Shown here in pieces: positions 33,845 through 43,199 of a stretch of 64,000 nt of DNA. The translations under genes were made by a program, and so were the position numbers. The notes beneath the pieces are model-generated. The model saw only the letters and a list, made by a program, of their open reading frames with translations, had not been told where the DNA came from and did no database searches. Source of the stretch: CAG-390 sp964579135 (GTDB lineage: Bacteria > Bacillota > Clostridia > Oscillospirales > CAG-272); the NCBI GenBank assembly GCA_964579135.1, contig CAZOFD010000005.1, positions 5,330-69,329 of the forward strand, given 5' to 3'. How positions within the stretch are numbered: the stretch's first letter is position 1; the number at the start of each line of letters is the position of its first letter.

Positions 33845-36084
33845 TCGTTGTTACCTCCGAGCGTGGATTTAACGCTTTCTCCGAAAAGCGCGGAGAGTTG
33901 CTTTTTGACAACGCGCAACGTCACAAGCAACGTTCCGACGACGATAAGTATATAGTGCCATGGCTGCAGTGACGTGAGGGCGCGGTTGACCGAGGGGACG
34001 AAAGACAAAAGCGCGGCGGCAACGGCGAGAACTATTATCGAGGGGATCATCGAAAGCAACATTCTGACGTACATTCCCGTTTTGATGACCTTGACGGATA
34101 TGCCCATAGAGCGCATAATGCCCGCGTCGGCTTTAAAGGCGGAAAATGCTTTTGCCGTGCAAAGATTGATAAAGAAAGCGAGGAATATGACCGATATCCC
34201 CCAAACGACGAGCGCAAGTACGGAGGTGAAGAGCGTTTCGAGTATCTCGAGCATCGAGGGCTCGTACTCTGTCTTGGAGGAAACGGCGATATACCCGTCG
34301 GCACACATTTTGTCGACGGCGGCGTCGGCTTGGCGGTCGTTGGCGAAGAACAGCGAAGCCTGCGAATAATTTTCGTCTAAAAATTCGTCGACAAGCTTCG
34401 TTATGCAATCGACGGAGACGATGGCGCCGGGCGACATAAATCCGTCGTATACTTTGCCCCATACTTCGGTGTCGAGTTTTTTGACGTTTTTGCCGTCAAA
34501 CTCTTCGTTGGTATTAAAATCCATATCGAAAGAGTAGGCGCCGAAATTTAAGTACCAATCGTATTTTTCGGGATATTGTGCGTTTACGTAAGCGTCGCAA
34601 TCGTCGAAAAAGCCGAAATTGACGTCGTCGTAATCAAAATAGTAGTTTTGATTTTCGGTTTGAGCGTAAAAACCGCCGTACGAGTAGCGTCCGCCGCTCG
34701 CCAAGAACAGCTTTGAGGCGATATCGAAGCCCTCGCGCGTGAAAGAAACGGACGGTGAGACGGTGTTATCGCTGTAATAGTGCACGCCGACCACGGTCCA
34801 AACCGTTTTAAACATAAGTATATTCGGCAGATTGTCTTTGTCGGTGCCGAATTTGTCTTTGAGAGAAACGGGTAGGTTGAGGAGCACTTCGTTTGCTTTT
34901 TGCGGGGAGCTGCCTATAACGCCGCTGCCGAAATCCGCGTCGAAAGTGAGCGTAACGTCGGGAACGATCGAGCGATAGTATTCGAATTCCGCCTCAACGT
35001 CGAGAAGCAGGTCGTATTTGGTATAAGACGTCGCTCCGTATTTTTTCGCGATGGCGGCGAGCTCATCCTCGGATATCGCCGCGCCGTCGCCCTTGGTAAA
35101 CACGACGCGCCCGTCGATGGGCGAGAACATATAGCGCTTATCGAAGAGGTCGGACATCTCTCCGTTCGAGGCTGTTGTCGCGAATATGCCGAGCGACGCT
35201 ATTATGAGCAAAAGGCACATAAAAACGCTGAGCTTGGGACGGGAGGTGAATATGGCGTTCCCGAGTGCGATGCCGTTTCGCAGGTCGCGACGGGATTTGT
35301 CCGTACGGCTTTTCGCTCGCTTTGCACGAGTTTTGGCACTTTGCGTTTTCGTTTCCTCGGCGGGGGCGGCGCTTTGCGCGCTATGGTCGTCGCCTATGCG
35401 ATTCGGAGCGAGCACGTGGTCGGACTCGACGGCGCCGTCAAACACTCTGATCTCGCGCGTTGCGATATCGGCGACCTGATCGAAGTTGTGGGTAACTATT
35501 ATCAGCAGCTTGTCGCGCGATACTTCGCGAAGCAGGTTTATTATCTCTTTACTTGAGGCACTGTCGAGGTTGCCCGTCGGCTCGTCCGCAAGGATCATCG
35601 GGCTGTCTTTTGCCAAGGCACGGGCGATAACGGTGCGCTGTTTTTGCCCGCCGGAGAGTTGCGAACCCTTTTGGCGCAGGTATTTCGTCATACCGACGCG
35701 ATCGATAAGCTCGAGTGCGCGGCGGCGGCGTTCCTTTTTATCCCGAATGTGCATCAGCGCGAGCTCGACGTTTTGCAAAACGGTGAAGCACTCTATGATA
35801 TTGTAGTCCTGAAATATAAAAGATACGTATTTTTGTCGATACTGCTCCCACTCGGAAGTGGAGTAGTGCGAGGTCGTTTCGCCGTTTATGAGGAGTTCGC
35901 CCTCCTCATAGGTGTCGATGCCGCTGATAACGTTCAGCAGCGTTGATTTTCCCGAGCCGGAAGTACCCGTTACCGCAACGAATTCGCCGCGGTCAAACGT
36001 TAGGTTGACGCCGCGTATACCGACGGAAACGTTCCCCTCGTTGACGTAGATTTTGCCCACGTCGCGAAGTTCAAGCAAAGCCAT
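33841..36084 (-). CDS. MacB-like ABC transporter, ATPase-permease fusion (first of pair)
   Basis: 747 residues from the ATG at 36084 (SD AAAGGAG 7 bp upstream). N-terminal ATPase: Walker A GTSGSGKST near 41, signature LSGGQKQR near 138, Walker B MILADEPTGNLDS. A Lys/Arg/Ser/Thr-rich linker, TM1 around 275-300, an extracytoplasmic region of about 320 residues rich in Tyr/Asp, then three membrane segments near the C-terminus. Same design as the downstream gene, but the extracellular parts show no obvious similarity. No histidine kinase/regulator pair, as found with Bce-type systems, is adjacent. Own promoter at 36194-36222. Confidence 0.88.
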   Translation of the reverse strand: MALLELRDVGKIYVNEGNVSVGIRGVNLTFDRGEFVAVTGTSGSGKSTLLNVISGIDTYEEGELLINGETTSHYSTSEWEQYRQKYVSFIFQDYNIIECFTVLQNVELALMHIRDKKERRRRALELIDRVGMTKYLRQKGSQLSGGQKQRTVIARALAKDSPMILADEPTGNLDSASSKEIINLLREVSRDKLLIIVTHNFDQVADIATREIRVFDGAVESDHVLAPNRIGDDHSAQSAAPAEETKTQSAKTRAKRAKSRTDKSRRDLRNGIALGNAIFTSRPKLSVFMCLLLIIASLGIFATTASNGEMSDLFDKRYMFSPIDGRVVFTKGDGAAISEDELAAIAKKYGATSYTKYDLLLDVEAEFEYYRSIVPDVTLTFDADFGSGVIGSSPQKANEVLLNLPVSLKDKFGTDKDNLPNILMFKTVWTVVGVHYYSDNTVSPSVSFTREGFDIASKLFLASGGRYSYGGFYAQTENQNYYFDYDDVNFGFFDDCDAYVNAQYPEKYDWYLNFGAYSFDMDFNTNEEFDGKNVKKLDTEVWGKVYDGFMSPGAIVSVDCITKLVDEFLDENYSQASLFFANDRQADAAVDKMCADGYIAVSSKTEYEPSMLEILETLFTSVLALVVWGISVIFLAFFINLCTAKAFSAFKADAGIMRSMGISVKVIKTGMYVRMLLSMIPSIIVLAVAAALLSFVPSVNRALTSLQPWHYILIVVGTLLVTLRVVKKQLSALFGESVKSTLGGNNE

Positions 36085-36193
36085 TTTAAAACTCCTTTCG
36101 ATCACGTCTCTCCGTTTTCGGCGGGCGCGTTTTGCGCCTTGTTAGGCCGTCCTTGGCGGTATGCCGCCGAAGCGCGGAGAGAAATTAAAAACA

Positions 36194-36222
36194 ATTATAT
36201 CATTATGCGAAGCGAATGTAAA
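36194..36222 (-). promoter_or_regulatory. Sigma-A-type promoter for the ABC pair
   Basis: Minus strand: -35 TTTACA (36222-36217), 17-bp spacer, -10 TATAAT (36199-36194), 110 bp upstream of the first ABC gene. Confidence 0.75.
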
Positions 36223-36279
36223 TACGTATCACGCAAAACGGCAATCGTTGCCTTGCGCCGTTGCCCGACAAAGGGGCGT

Positions 36280-37926
36280 TCAACCGTTCGTTTGCGCCTC
36301 CACAAGGCGTTCGCCGCAGTAGATCTTGCGCAGGGTCGGCTTTTCTATCTTGCCGGTGGGGTTGCGCGGAACGGAGGCGAAAATTATCTTGCGCGGTCTT
36401 TTGTACCTCGGAAGAGCCATACAAAATTCCGCGATTTCCGCCTCGTCGGCGCAAGCGCCCTCTTTCAGTTCGATAACGGCTGCGGCGATCTCTCCGAGGC
36501 GTGCGTCCGGCAGACCGATAACCGCTGCGTCTTTTATCTTTTCGTTTTCGCGCAGAAAGTCCTCTATCTGTACGGGGTAGATGTTTTCGCCGCCGGTTAT
36601 GATAACGTCCTTTTTCCTGTCGACAAGGTATATAAAGCCCTCGTCGTCCTCACGCGCCATATCCCCCGTAAGGAGCCACTCTCCGCGCAGCGCTTCTTTC
36701 GTCGCTTCGGGATTTTTGTAATAGCATTTCATAACGCCGGGACCTGATACCCACAGTTCGCCGACGTCGCCGCGGCGTACGGGGCAGCCGTTTTCGTCGG
36801 CTATCATCGTTTTCCACAGATAACCCGCTTTGCCTATCGCACCCACGTGATCGATATTTTCCGTGCCGAGGTGAACGCAGCCGGGACCTATGGATTCGGA
36901 GAGCCCGTAGTTCGTGTCGTATTGATGTGTGGGAAAAACGGTTTTCCACCGTCTTATAAGGCTCGGCGGAACGGGTTGTGCGCCGACGTGCATCAGCCGC
37001 CAAGACGAAAGATCGTATTTTGAAAGATCGACGGCGCCGCTTTCCACCGCGTCAAGGATGTCCTGCGCCCACGGTACGAGCAGCCATACTATGGTAGCGC
37101 GCTCCTCCGCAACGGTGCGCAGGATCCACTCCGGGGTCACTCCGCGCAGCAAAACGGCGCGGCTTGCAGTCATAAGCGAACCGAACCAATGCATTTTCGC
37201 ACCGGTATGATATAGCGGCGGGATACAAACGAAAACGTCGTTGTGCGTTTGCCCGTGGTGCGCCTGCTCGGTGCGGCAGGAGTTGATAAGAGCCGAGTGA
37301 TCGTGCAGGATCGCTTTCGGGAAGCCGGTGGTACCCGACGAGAAGTATATCGCGGCAAGGTCCGTCTCGCAAAGAGTTCCCGTCACGTCGGGGCGATGGG
37401 CGGGCGCGGCGTTTGCGTTGAAATCGAGGTCTGCGCAAAAATCTGGACAAACGCCGGGCTCTCCGGCAAAAAACAGCCCGTCGAGCGAGGATAGCGAGGG
37501 CAAGATATCGCGTATTCGCCCGATAAACTCCTCGCCGAATATCAGCACCGACGAATCCGAAAGGTCAAGACAATATTTTATCTCGTCGGAGGTATAGCGA
37601 TAATTCATCGGCACCGCGAGAGCGCCGGATTTGAGTATGCCGAAGTATATCGGCAACCATTCGATGCAATTCATAAGCAAAAGCGCGACTTTGTCGCCTT
37701 TTTTTACCCCGCGAGATACCAAAAAATTCGCTATTCGGTTTGCGCGAGCATCAAATTCTCCCCAAGTCATCTCAAGGCGAACTCGCGGGTCGTGCCCCTC
37801 TTCGTTAAGCGAAAATTCGCGCCATCTTAGCGCGTTGTCGTCTCGATGCGCCGGGTTTATCTCGACGAGTGCGGTCTCGCCGCCGTACGTTCGTGCGTTC
37901 CTTTCGAGGAGATCGGTTATGACCAT
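36280..37926 (-). CDS. Acyl-CoA synthetase / AMP-dependent ligase
   Basis: 548 residues, class I adenylate-forming enzyme of the fatty-acid/aryl-CoA ligase type. P-loop-like motif IYFSSGTTGFPKAILH near 190-205; YGLSESIG; GELWVSGPG; TGDMAREDDEGF; and DRKKDVIITGGENIYP (hinge and A8); the catalytic Lys is in RNPTGKIEKPTLRK near the C-terminus. It probably activates a carboxylic acid with ATP and CoA; the substrate is not determinable. Its start overlaps a short upstream frame (37917-37994). It follows deoB by 194 bp. No beta-oxidation genes are nearby. Confidence 0.9.
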   Translation of the reverse strand: MVITDLLERNARTYGGETALVEINPAHRDDNALRWREFSLNEEGHDPRVRLEMTWGEFDARANRIANFLVSRGVKKGDKVALLLMNCIEWLPIYFGILKSGALAVPMNYRYTSDEIKYCLDLSDSSVLIFGEEFIGRIRDILPSLSSLDGLFFAGEPGVCPDFCADLDFNANAAPAHRPDVTGTLCETDLAAIYFSSGTTGFPKAILHDHSALINSCRTEQAHHGQTHNDVFVCIPPLYHTGAKMHWFGSLMTASRAVLLRGVTPEWILRTVAEERATIVWLLVPWAQDILDAVESGAVDLSKYDLSSWRLMHVGAQPVPPSLIRRWKTVFPTHQYDTNYGLSESIGPGCVHLGTENIDHVGAIGKAGYLWKTMIADENGCPVRRGDVGELWVSGPGVMKCYYKNPEATKEALRGEWLLTGDMAREDDEGFIYLVDRKKDVIITGGENIYPVQIEDFLRENEKIKDAAVIGLPDARLGEIAAAVIELKEGACADEAEIAEFCMALPRYKRPRKIIFASVPRNPTGKIEKPTLRKIYCGERLVEAQTNG

Positions 37927-37994
37927 TTTTCCGTACCATCCGCTTCCTTTAAAGTCGGCTTCCTTTCGGTTTTAAACGGGTGTTCGGTGCCCAT
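37917..37994 (-). CDS. Possible 25-residue leader peptide coupled to the acyl-CoA ligase
   Basis: ATG at 37994 with SD GGGAG 5 bp upstream, 25 codons ending TAA. The stop region overlaps the ligase start (ATGGTCATAA contains both), an arrangement that suits translational coupling. The peptide is hydrophilic, rich in Lys, Glu and Thr. The SD before this frame is better than that before the ligase ATG. A chance frame is not excluded. Confidence 0.35.
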   Translation of the reverse strand: MGTEHPFKTERKPTLKEADGTEKWS

Positions 37995-38120
37995 ATGGCT
38001 CCCTTTGCCCGTATTTTTGTTATTTTGTTGCGTTGCGTTTTGAGTTTGCTTGCGCCGATTCGCATACGCTTGCGTTTGCTTGCGATTTTCGCCTTGCGTC
38101 GCACGCAACGACGGATCGCA

Positions 38121-39284
38121 TTATATATCGAGCTTTTTCTCGGGTAAAAAATCAACGCCGAGGAGGGCGGCAACGGTCGCTCCGACGCGGTCGAAACCGA
38201 GAAACGTTCCGAGATTGCCGCATTTTAAGCCGTTGCCGATCGCCACAAGCGGAACGTATTCGCGCGTATGGTCGAACGTTGCGGTAAATCGCGGGTCGCA
38301 CCCGTGGTCGGCGGTGATAAACAGCGCGTCGTCCGCACTTAGGAGCGGGATAAATTCCCCGAGCCATGCGTCGAATCGTGAGAGGGCGGCGGCATAGCCG
38401 TCCGCGTCGCGGCGATGCCCGTATAGCGTGTCGAAATCGACGAGATTAACGAAGCACAGCCCGTGAAAATCGCGTTTCGCGATTTCCGCGGTAAGCGCCG
38501 TCCCTTCGTCGTTGTCGGCGGTGGGGTGGCTTTCGCTAAGTGAGCGACCGGCAAAAATATCTCCGATCTTACCGACGCCGATGCAGTCGAGTCCCGCCTC
38601 GCACAGTGCGTCGAGCAGGGTTTTGCCGGGCGGCTCGAGCGCAAAGTCGTGCCTGCCTGCGGTGCGGTAATAATTGCCCGGGCAACCCGCAAAAGGGCGA
38701 GCGATAACCCGACCGACGGCGTGTTCGCCGCAAAGGATCTCGCGCGCCGTGCGGCAAAGCGAGTAAAGCTCGTCGAGCGGTATCACGTCGCGATGTGCGG
38801 CTATCTGAAAAACGCTGTCGGCAGAGGTATAAACGATCGGCTTTCCCGTTGCCGTATGTTCCTCGCCGAAATCGTTTATAACGGCAGTGCCCGAATACGG
38901 CTTGTTGCAGAGCACGCCCTTTTTTATCCTTGCGCAAAACGCGTCGATCACCTCGGGCGGGAATCCGTCGTGGTAAGTCGGCGGCGGCAGCGAACTGCGT
39001 ATTCCCACGATCTCGCGGTGCCCTGTCAGCGTGTCTTTGCCCGCGGACACCTCACGCAAGCGACAAAGTGCGGCGTGCGGTACGTCGCTTTTTTTGCGCG
39101 GAAGATAGTCGCAGCCGTCCGTTGCCCAAAGCCCCGCTTTGAGCAGATTCGGTATACGAAACGCCTCGGAGCGCGAGATACTTTTGAGGGTGTCTGCGCC
39201 GCAGTCTCCGTAAGCGGCGCTGTCGGGAGATTGACCTATTCCGAGGCTGTCGAGAACTATTAAAAATATCCTTTTTTTATACAT
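38121..39284 (-). CDS. deoB: Phosphopentomutase DeoB
   Basis: 387 residues, family length. Interconverts (deoxy)ribose-1- and 5-phosphate; Mn-dependent alkaline-phosphatase-superfamily enzyme. Motifs: LIVLDSLGIGQSPDS (metal Asp), GKDTLTGHREI (catalytic Thr region), DFDTLYGHRRD, and ITADHGCDP near the C-terminus. It lies 25 bp after the thiamine pyrophosphokinase gene, so it is probably the tail of the housekeeping operon. It completes the purine-nucleoside salvage route started by DeoD at 15 kb. Confidence 0.95.
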   Translation of the reverse strand: MYKKRIFLIVLDSLGIGQSPDSAAYGDCGADTLKSISRSEAFRIPNLLKAGLWATDGCDYLPRKKSDVPHAALCRLREVSAGKDTLTGHREIVGIRSSLPPPTYHDGFPPEVIDAFCARIKKGVLCNKPYSGTAVINDFGEEHTATGKPIVYTSADSVFQIAAHRDVIPLDELYSLCRTAREILCGEHAVGRVIARPFAGCPGNYYRTAGRHDFALEPPGKTLLDALCEAGLDCIGVGKIGDIFAGRSLSESHPTADNDEGTALTAEIAKRDFHGLCFVNLVDFDTLYGHRRDADGYAAALSRFDAWLGEFIPLLSADDALFITADHGCDPRFTATFDHTREYVPLVAIGNGLKCGNLGTFLGFDRVGATVAALLGVDFLPEKKLDI

Positions 39285-39309
39285 TTTCGTTACCCGAAGG
39301 ATCGCGGAT

Positions 39310-39936
39310 TTAAGCGTTGCGGCTTTCTATTACGTACACGCCGCCTTTTTTTACTTCTATCAGTGCGCAGTTGCCGGTTATTACGTTGCTTACGGCAAAT
39401 TGGTGCGCGCGATACAGCGTGGCGTTTTTTAGCGGATATTTGCAACCGTGCAGTGTAACGCCCTTGACTTTTTCGTCAGCCGCCAAAACGGAGATATAGT
39501 CGAAGTCGCTTTTTCCTATCAGTTCCGAGGAAGAGCGCAAAAAGCGCACACGCGAGCCCCCGTCCGTCATAACGGCGCGAACGCCGAGCGAAAGGAGCCT
39601 TTCCGTCAACGCGAAAGACGAGATAGTGTGGTCGAGCCTGCCCGAAAGCCCGCCGATGACGACGATATCCCGCGCACCCTCGTCAAGTGCGATCTGCACG
39701 GCGGCTTGCGCGTCGGTCACGCCTTTTTCGCAGGGAAGTTTTATCACTTGCGCGTCGCTCGGGATCTCGCACTCGGGCATAGAGTCGAAATCTCCGACGA
39801 CGACGCTCGGTTTTACGCCGAGTTTTTCGGCGTTTTTATATCCCGAATCGGCGGCGACGACGAGGTCTCCCTTTTCGGGGCTGCATTTTATGTATTGCGG
39901 AAAGATCTCTCCGCCGGTAAATACGTAAGCTCTCAT
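39310..39936 (-). CDS. thiN: Thiamine pyrophosphokinase
   Basis: 208 residues from the ATG at 39936. Converts thiamine to thiamine diphosphate. Motifs: ADSGYKNAEKLGVKPSVVVGDFDSMP (substrate/Mg site), EKGVTDAQAAVQIA, GGLSGRLDHTISS, and C-terminal GKSDFDYISVLA. In Firmicutes this gene commonly ends the prkC-rsgA-rpe-thiN series; here it follows rsgA directly, 29 bp away, with rpe missing. Confidence 0.93.
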   Translation of the reverse strand: MRAYVFTGGEIFPQYIKCSPEKGDLVVAADSGYKNAEKLGVKPSVVVGDFDSMPECEIPSDAQVIKLPCEKGVTDAQAAVQIALDEGARDIVVIGGLSGRLDHTISSFALTERLLSLGVRAVMTDGGSRVRFLRSSSELIGKSDFDYISVLAADEKVKGVTLHGCKYPLKNATLYRAHQFAVSNVITGNCALIEVKKGGVYVIESRNA

Positions 39937-39965
39937 TTCTCCAAAACTCGGTGCGATTTTGCGTT

Positions 39966-40994
39966 TCAACCGCGACCGTTCTTTTTCCATTTCGGTTTTG
40001 TGCGCAGTGCGGCAAGCATAGAAAGATAGCTTGCGTGGCGCGAGCGCGAAACGTCGCCTCTTTCGAGAGCGGCAAGGATCTTGCAGCCGTCTTCTTTCGT
40101 GTGCGAGCAGTCGGGATAACGGCACTGCCCCGGGCAGGCTTCGAATTCGCGCATAGACGAAGCGAGCGCCTCAAGCGGCAAAAAATCGAAGTTTTCGAAG
40201 TCTACGAGCGAAAATCCCGGCGTATCGGCGAAAAATCCTCCGCCTACGGGGAACAGCTCGACTTGCCTTGTCGTATGTCGCCCTCTCTCCGTTTTGCGGC
40301 TGACCTCGCCCGAGGTCAATTGCAGGTGCGGAAATATCGAATTCATCAGCGTCGATTTACCCGCGCCCGAGGCTCCCGCGAAAGCGGCAACGCGCCCGCA
40401 AAGCTTTTCCCGAACAAAGTCTGCGAAAGGCTCGACCCCCTCTCCCGTTTTGCACGAGAGGACGAAAGTCGGATAATAAGCGGAGAGGTATATCTGCCGC
40501 AGTTCCTCCGCGCGAGCTCTGTCAAGCTCGCATTTTCCTATGATTATCGCACATTCGATCCCTCGATATTCCGCCGCGCAAAGAATCCTGTCGATGGTAT
40601 CCGCGGCAGGGGCGGGCGAAGCGGCGGCGCAGGCAACGAAAAGCAAATCGAGGTTTGCCATCGGCGGTCGTATAAGAGAATTTTTGCGAGGTAATGTCGT
40701 CTCTATTGCCGCCTCCGGCACTCCCGAGGGGTCTTTTTTCGGCTCGACCCCGTTTTCGGTGCGGATAAACGACGCGTCCGTGTACGATATAACGACGTCG
40801 TCTCCCGCAAGCAGCCGTCCGTCGCTTTTACTTGCGGCGCGCGCGCGGCAATTCAAGGTCTGCCCCGCGAGCGGCGATGCGGCGGAAAGGCGCCCGTCTT
40901 TTGCCGCATCCGTGTGGCGCGCCTCGTCAACGGCGGAAACGGTGTACAGCCCTCCGACTCCGCGCAATATTTTTGCATAAGTTTTGTATTCCAT
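39966..40994 (-). CDS. rsgA: Ribosome small-subunit GTPase RsgA
   Basis: 342 residues from the ATG at 40994, one base after the kinase stop. Circularly permuted GTPase assisting late 30S maturation. OB-fold N-terminus (about 1-110); G4-like IIIGKCELD (norm NKxD); G1 GASGAGKSTLMNS near 210; G3 DTPGFS; C-terminal zinc site C-x4-C-x4-H-x6-C (CPGQCRYPDCSH...C). The G4 motif carries GKCE instead of NKxD, which is worth noting for nucleotide specificity. Coupled to the PASTA kinase gene upstream. Confidence 0.94.
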   Translation of the reverse strand: MEYKTYAKILRGVGGLYTVSAVDEARHTDAAKDGRLSAASPLAGQTLNCRARAASKSDGRLLAGDDVVISYTDASFIRTENGVEPKKDPSGVPEAAIETTLPRKNSLIRPPMANLDLLFVACAAASPAPAADTIDRILCAAEYRGIECAIIIGKCELDRARAEELRQIYLSAYYPTFVLSCKTGEGVEPFADFVREKLCGRVAAFAGASGAGKSTLMNSIFPHLQLTSGEVSRKTERGRHTTRQVELFPVGGGFFADTPGFSLVDFENFDFLPLEALASSMREFEACPGQCRYPDCSHTKEDGCKILAALERGDVSRSRHASYLSMLAALRTKPKWKKNGRG

Positions 40995-40995
40995 A

Positions 40996-43164
40996 TCAGT
41001 GCGTCGGTGTGTGTGTGTTTCGACGGATGCTTTCGTCGTCACCGCCGAGGTAGGGCACCATACCGCTCGCCGTTTCTTCGTTGCCGAGGCTGACCGTAAG
41101 TTCGACGTATAGACTGTCGACGCCGGTGTAGAGCACCTCGGAGCCGTTCGGCGATTGCGCGACAACGGTGCCTGCGGGCAACGCGCTTGCAATATACGTG
41201 ATTTTACCGACGGTAAGACCCGCGTGCTCGAGTACGGCGCGCGCGTTTTCGACGTTGTAGTTCAGTACGGAGGGTACAGTGACCGGGTTGCCGCGGTAGT
41301 CGCTGCCGCCGCTGACGGTCAACGTAACGTTGCCGCCGCTTGCTTTGACCTCTTCAAGCGTTTCGGGCGACTGCTTTAAAACGCGCGATACTTCGACGTC
41401 GCTCCTTACGGTTACGACGGTAACGGTAAGGCTGTGATTTTTAAGAATATTTACGGCTTCGTTTTCGGTAAGACCGACAACGTAAGGGTATACCGCTATC
41501 TCCCCCGTTTCGCCGCGACTTATAACGAGTTCGATGCGCGACGTCATCGGGTCGACGTCGGAGCCCGCTTCGAGCGATTGCGATATAATCGTGCCCACGG
41601 GCAGGGGCGAGCGCGTGTAGGTTACGGTGCCCCAATCGAGCCCGACTTGTTCAAGCAGCTTTTTCGCTTCGCTTTCGGTTTTGAGCTCGAGCGAGGGAAC
41701 GGTAACGGTTTCGTCCTCGGTTCTGCGACTGACGTACAGCGTGACGGTGCTGCCGACGGGCACTGAGGCTCCGGCTGAGGGTTCGGTATATATAACGAGT
41801 CCGCGCGGGACGGTCGTATATTCGACGTATTCGACTTTTACCGCGAATTTGCGCGCTCTGAGCTCGGTTTGCGCCTGTCTGTATTCGACAACGGTATAGT
41901 CGTCGAGAACCACGGTCTCCTCTCCGAGGCTGACAGTCAAAGTGACGCTGCACGGTATTCTTCGCGAGGCGTTGCCTTGCGGAGTTTGAGACATTATAAC
42001 GCCGGCGGGGACGTCGCTTGAGTATACGTATTCGACGGTAACGGAAAATCTCGAGTCAAAGCCGAGTTCGGCGACGGAATTTTCGCCCACGTAGGTCGCG
42101 CCGACGACGCTCGGCACCTTAACGCTTTCACTTTTTATACCGATTATGCTGAGGTTGTCGAGCACGTAAAATCCCGCTACGAGCCCCACGAAGAGCAATG
42201 CGAACGAAACGCCGAGAACTATCGGAATAAACGAGCGGCTCGCGGGATTTTGCTTGCGGTTCTTTTCCGATCGCTTTATTTTGGCGAGCTTTTTCGGAGA
42301 GGTGACCGCGGCAAATCTGTTACGTCGCAGCTTCCTCAGCTCGACAAACATATCGGTTGCGGTCTGATATCTGTTTTGCGGGTCTTTTTCCATCGCGTAA
42401 AGGATAAATTGCTCAAGCCCGCGCGGGATCGAGCGATTCAGCCTTTTCGGCGGAACGGGGGCGTCGTGTATATGCATCATTACGACGGACACGGGACGCT
42501 CGTCGTCAAAAGGCAGGGTACCGGTCGCCATTTCGTAAAGCATAACGCCGAGCGAATAGAGGTCGGCACGCGAGTCGGACGGTTTGCCCTCGCCTTGTTC
42601 GGGGCTGATGTAGTATACCGTTCCTATGGCACTGTCGGATATCGTGGCGGCGTCGCTGCCCTCGGGCAACTGCGCGATCCCGAAATCGGTTACTTTGATG
42701 TAACCGCCTTTCAGAAGCATAATGTTTTGCGGTTTGATATCTCTGTGTATTATACCTTTCGAGTGCGCGTGGTCGAGGGCGGAGAGGATCTGCTCGGTAA
42801 AAGACACTATCTCGGAGAACGAGAGCACGTCGCGCTTGTCCATATACTCTCGCAGAGATATACCGTCGATATATTCCATAACGATATACTTGTATTCCCC
42901 GTTGAACGACACGTCGCGTATTCCGACGATGTTCGGGTGCGAGAGCATCGAGACCGCTTTGGACTCGTTGACGAAGCGGCGGCACGCCTCTTCGTCGTTG
43001 GCTGCCTCTTCGTTAAGCAGTTTCAGCGCGACGACGGATCCGTCGGAAAGATCGGTCGCGCGGAAAACGGCAGCCATTCCCCCGACCCCGAGAAGCTGGT
43101 CGATACGATATTTGCCGTCAAACGTTAATCCGACGAGTTTTATATATTTATCTACGTTGTTCAT
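40996..43164 (-). CDS. prkC: PrkC-type Ser/Thr kinase with PASTA domains
   Basis: 722 residues. N-terminal Hanks-type kinase (about 10-270): glycine loop LGVGGMAAVFRA, Lys in VALKLL, HRDIKPQNIML, DFGIAQ, SPEQGEG. A basic juxtamembrane region, one membrane segment near 312-334, then about five PASTA repeats (from about 345 to 700) ending in GxxVxxxxS-like units. PASTA kinases sense muropeptides or lipid II and control growth, cell-wall metabolism and germination. The cognate phosphatase is directly upstream and RsgA, a known phosphorylation target in Bacillus, directly downstream. Confidence 0.95.
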   Translation of the reverse strand: MNNVDKYIKLVGLTFDGKYRIDQLLGVGGMAAVFRATDLSDGSVVALKLLNEEAANDEEACRRFVNESKAVSMLSHPNIVGIRDVSFNGEYKYIVMEYIDGISLREYMDKRDVLSFSEIVSFTEQILSALDHAHSKGIIHRDIKPQNIMLLKGGYIKVTDFGIAQLPEGSDAATISDSAIGTVYYISPEQGEGKPSDSRADLYSLGVMLYEMATGTLPFDDERPVSVVMMHIHDAPVPPKRLNRSIPRGLEQFILYAMEKDPQNRYQTATDMFVELRKLRRNRFAAVTSPKKLAKIKRSEKNRKQNPASRSFIPIVLGVSFALLFVGLVAGFYVLDNLSIIGIKSESVKVPSVVGATYVGENSVAELGFDSRFSVTVEYVYSSDVPAGVIMSQTPQGNASRRIPCSVTLTVSLGEETVVLDDYTVVEYRQAQTELRARKFAVKVEYVEYTTVPRGLVIYTEPSAGASVPVGSTVTLYVSRRTEDETVTVPSLELKTESEAKKLLEQVGLDWGTVTYTRSPLPVGTIISQSLEAGSDVDPMTSRIELVISRGETGEIAVYPYVVGLTENEAVNILKNHSLTVTVVTVRSDVEVSRVLKQSPETLEEVKASGGNVTLTVSGGSDYRGNPVTVPSVLNYNVENARAVLEHAGLTVGKITYIASALPAGTVVAQSPNGSEVLYTGVDSLYVELTVSLGNEETASGMVPYLGGDDESIRRNTHTPTH

Positions 43165-43199
43165 AGTTATAGTATTCTATCTCAAGTTCCGTGGTATTC

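Noticed and set aside
37927..38120. Repeated GTTTGCTTGCG-like sequence between deoB and the ligase
   Set aside because: Only two short copies plus partial ones; no regular spacing, so not a CRISPR or a defined repeat family.
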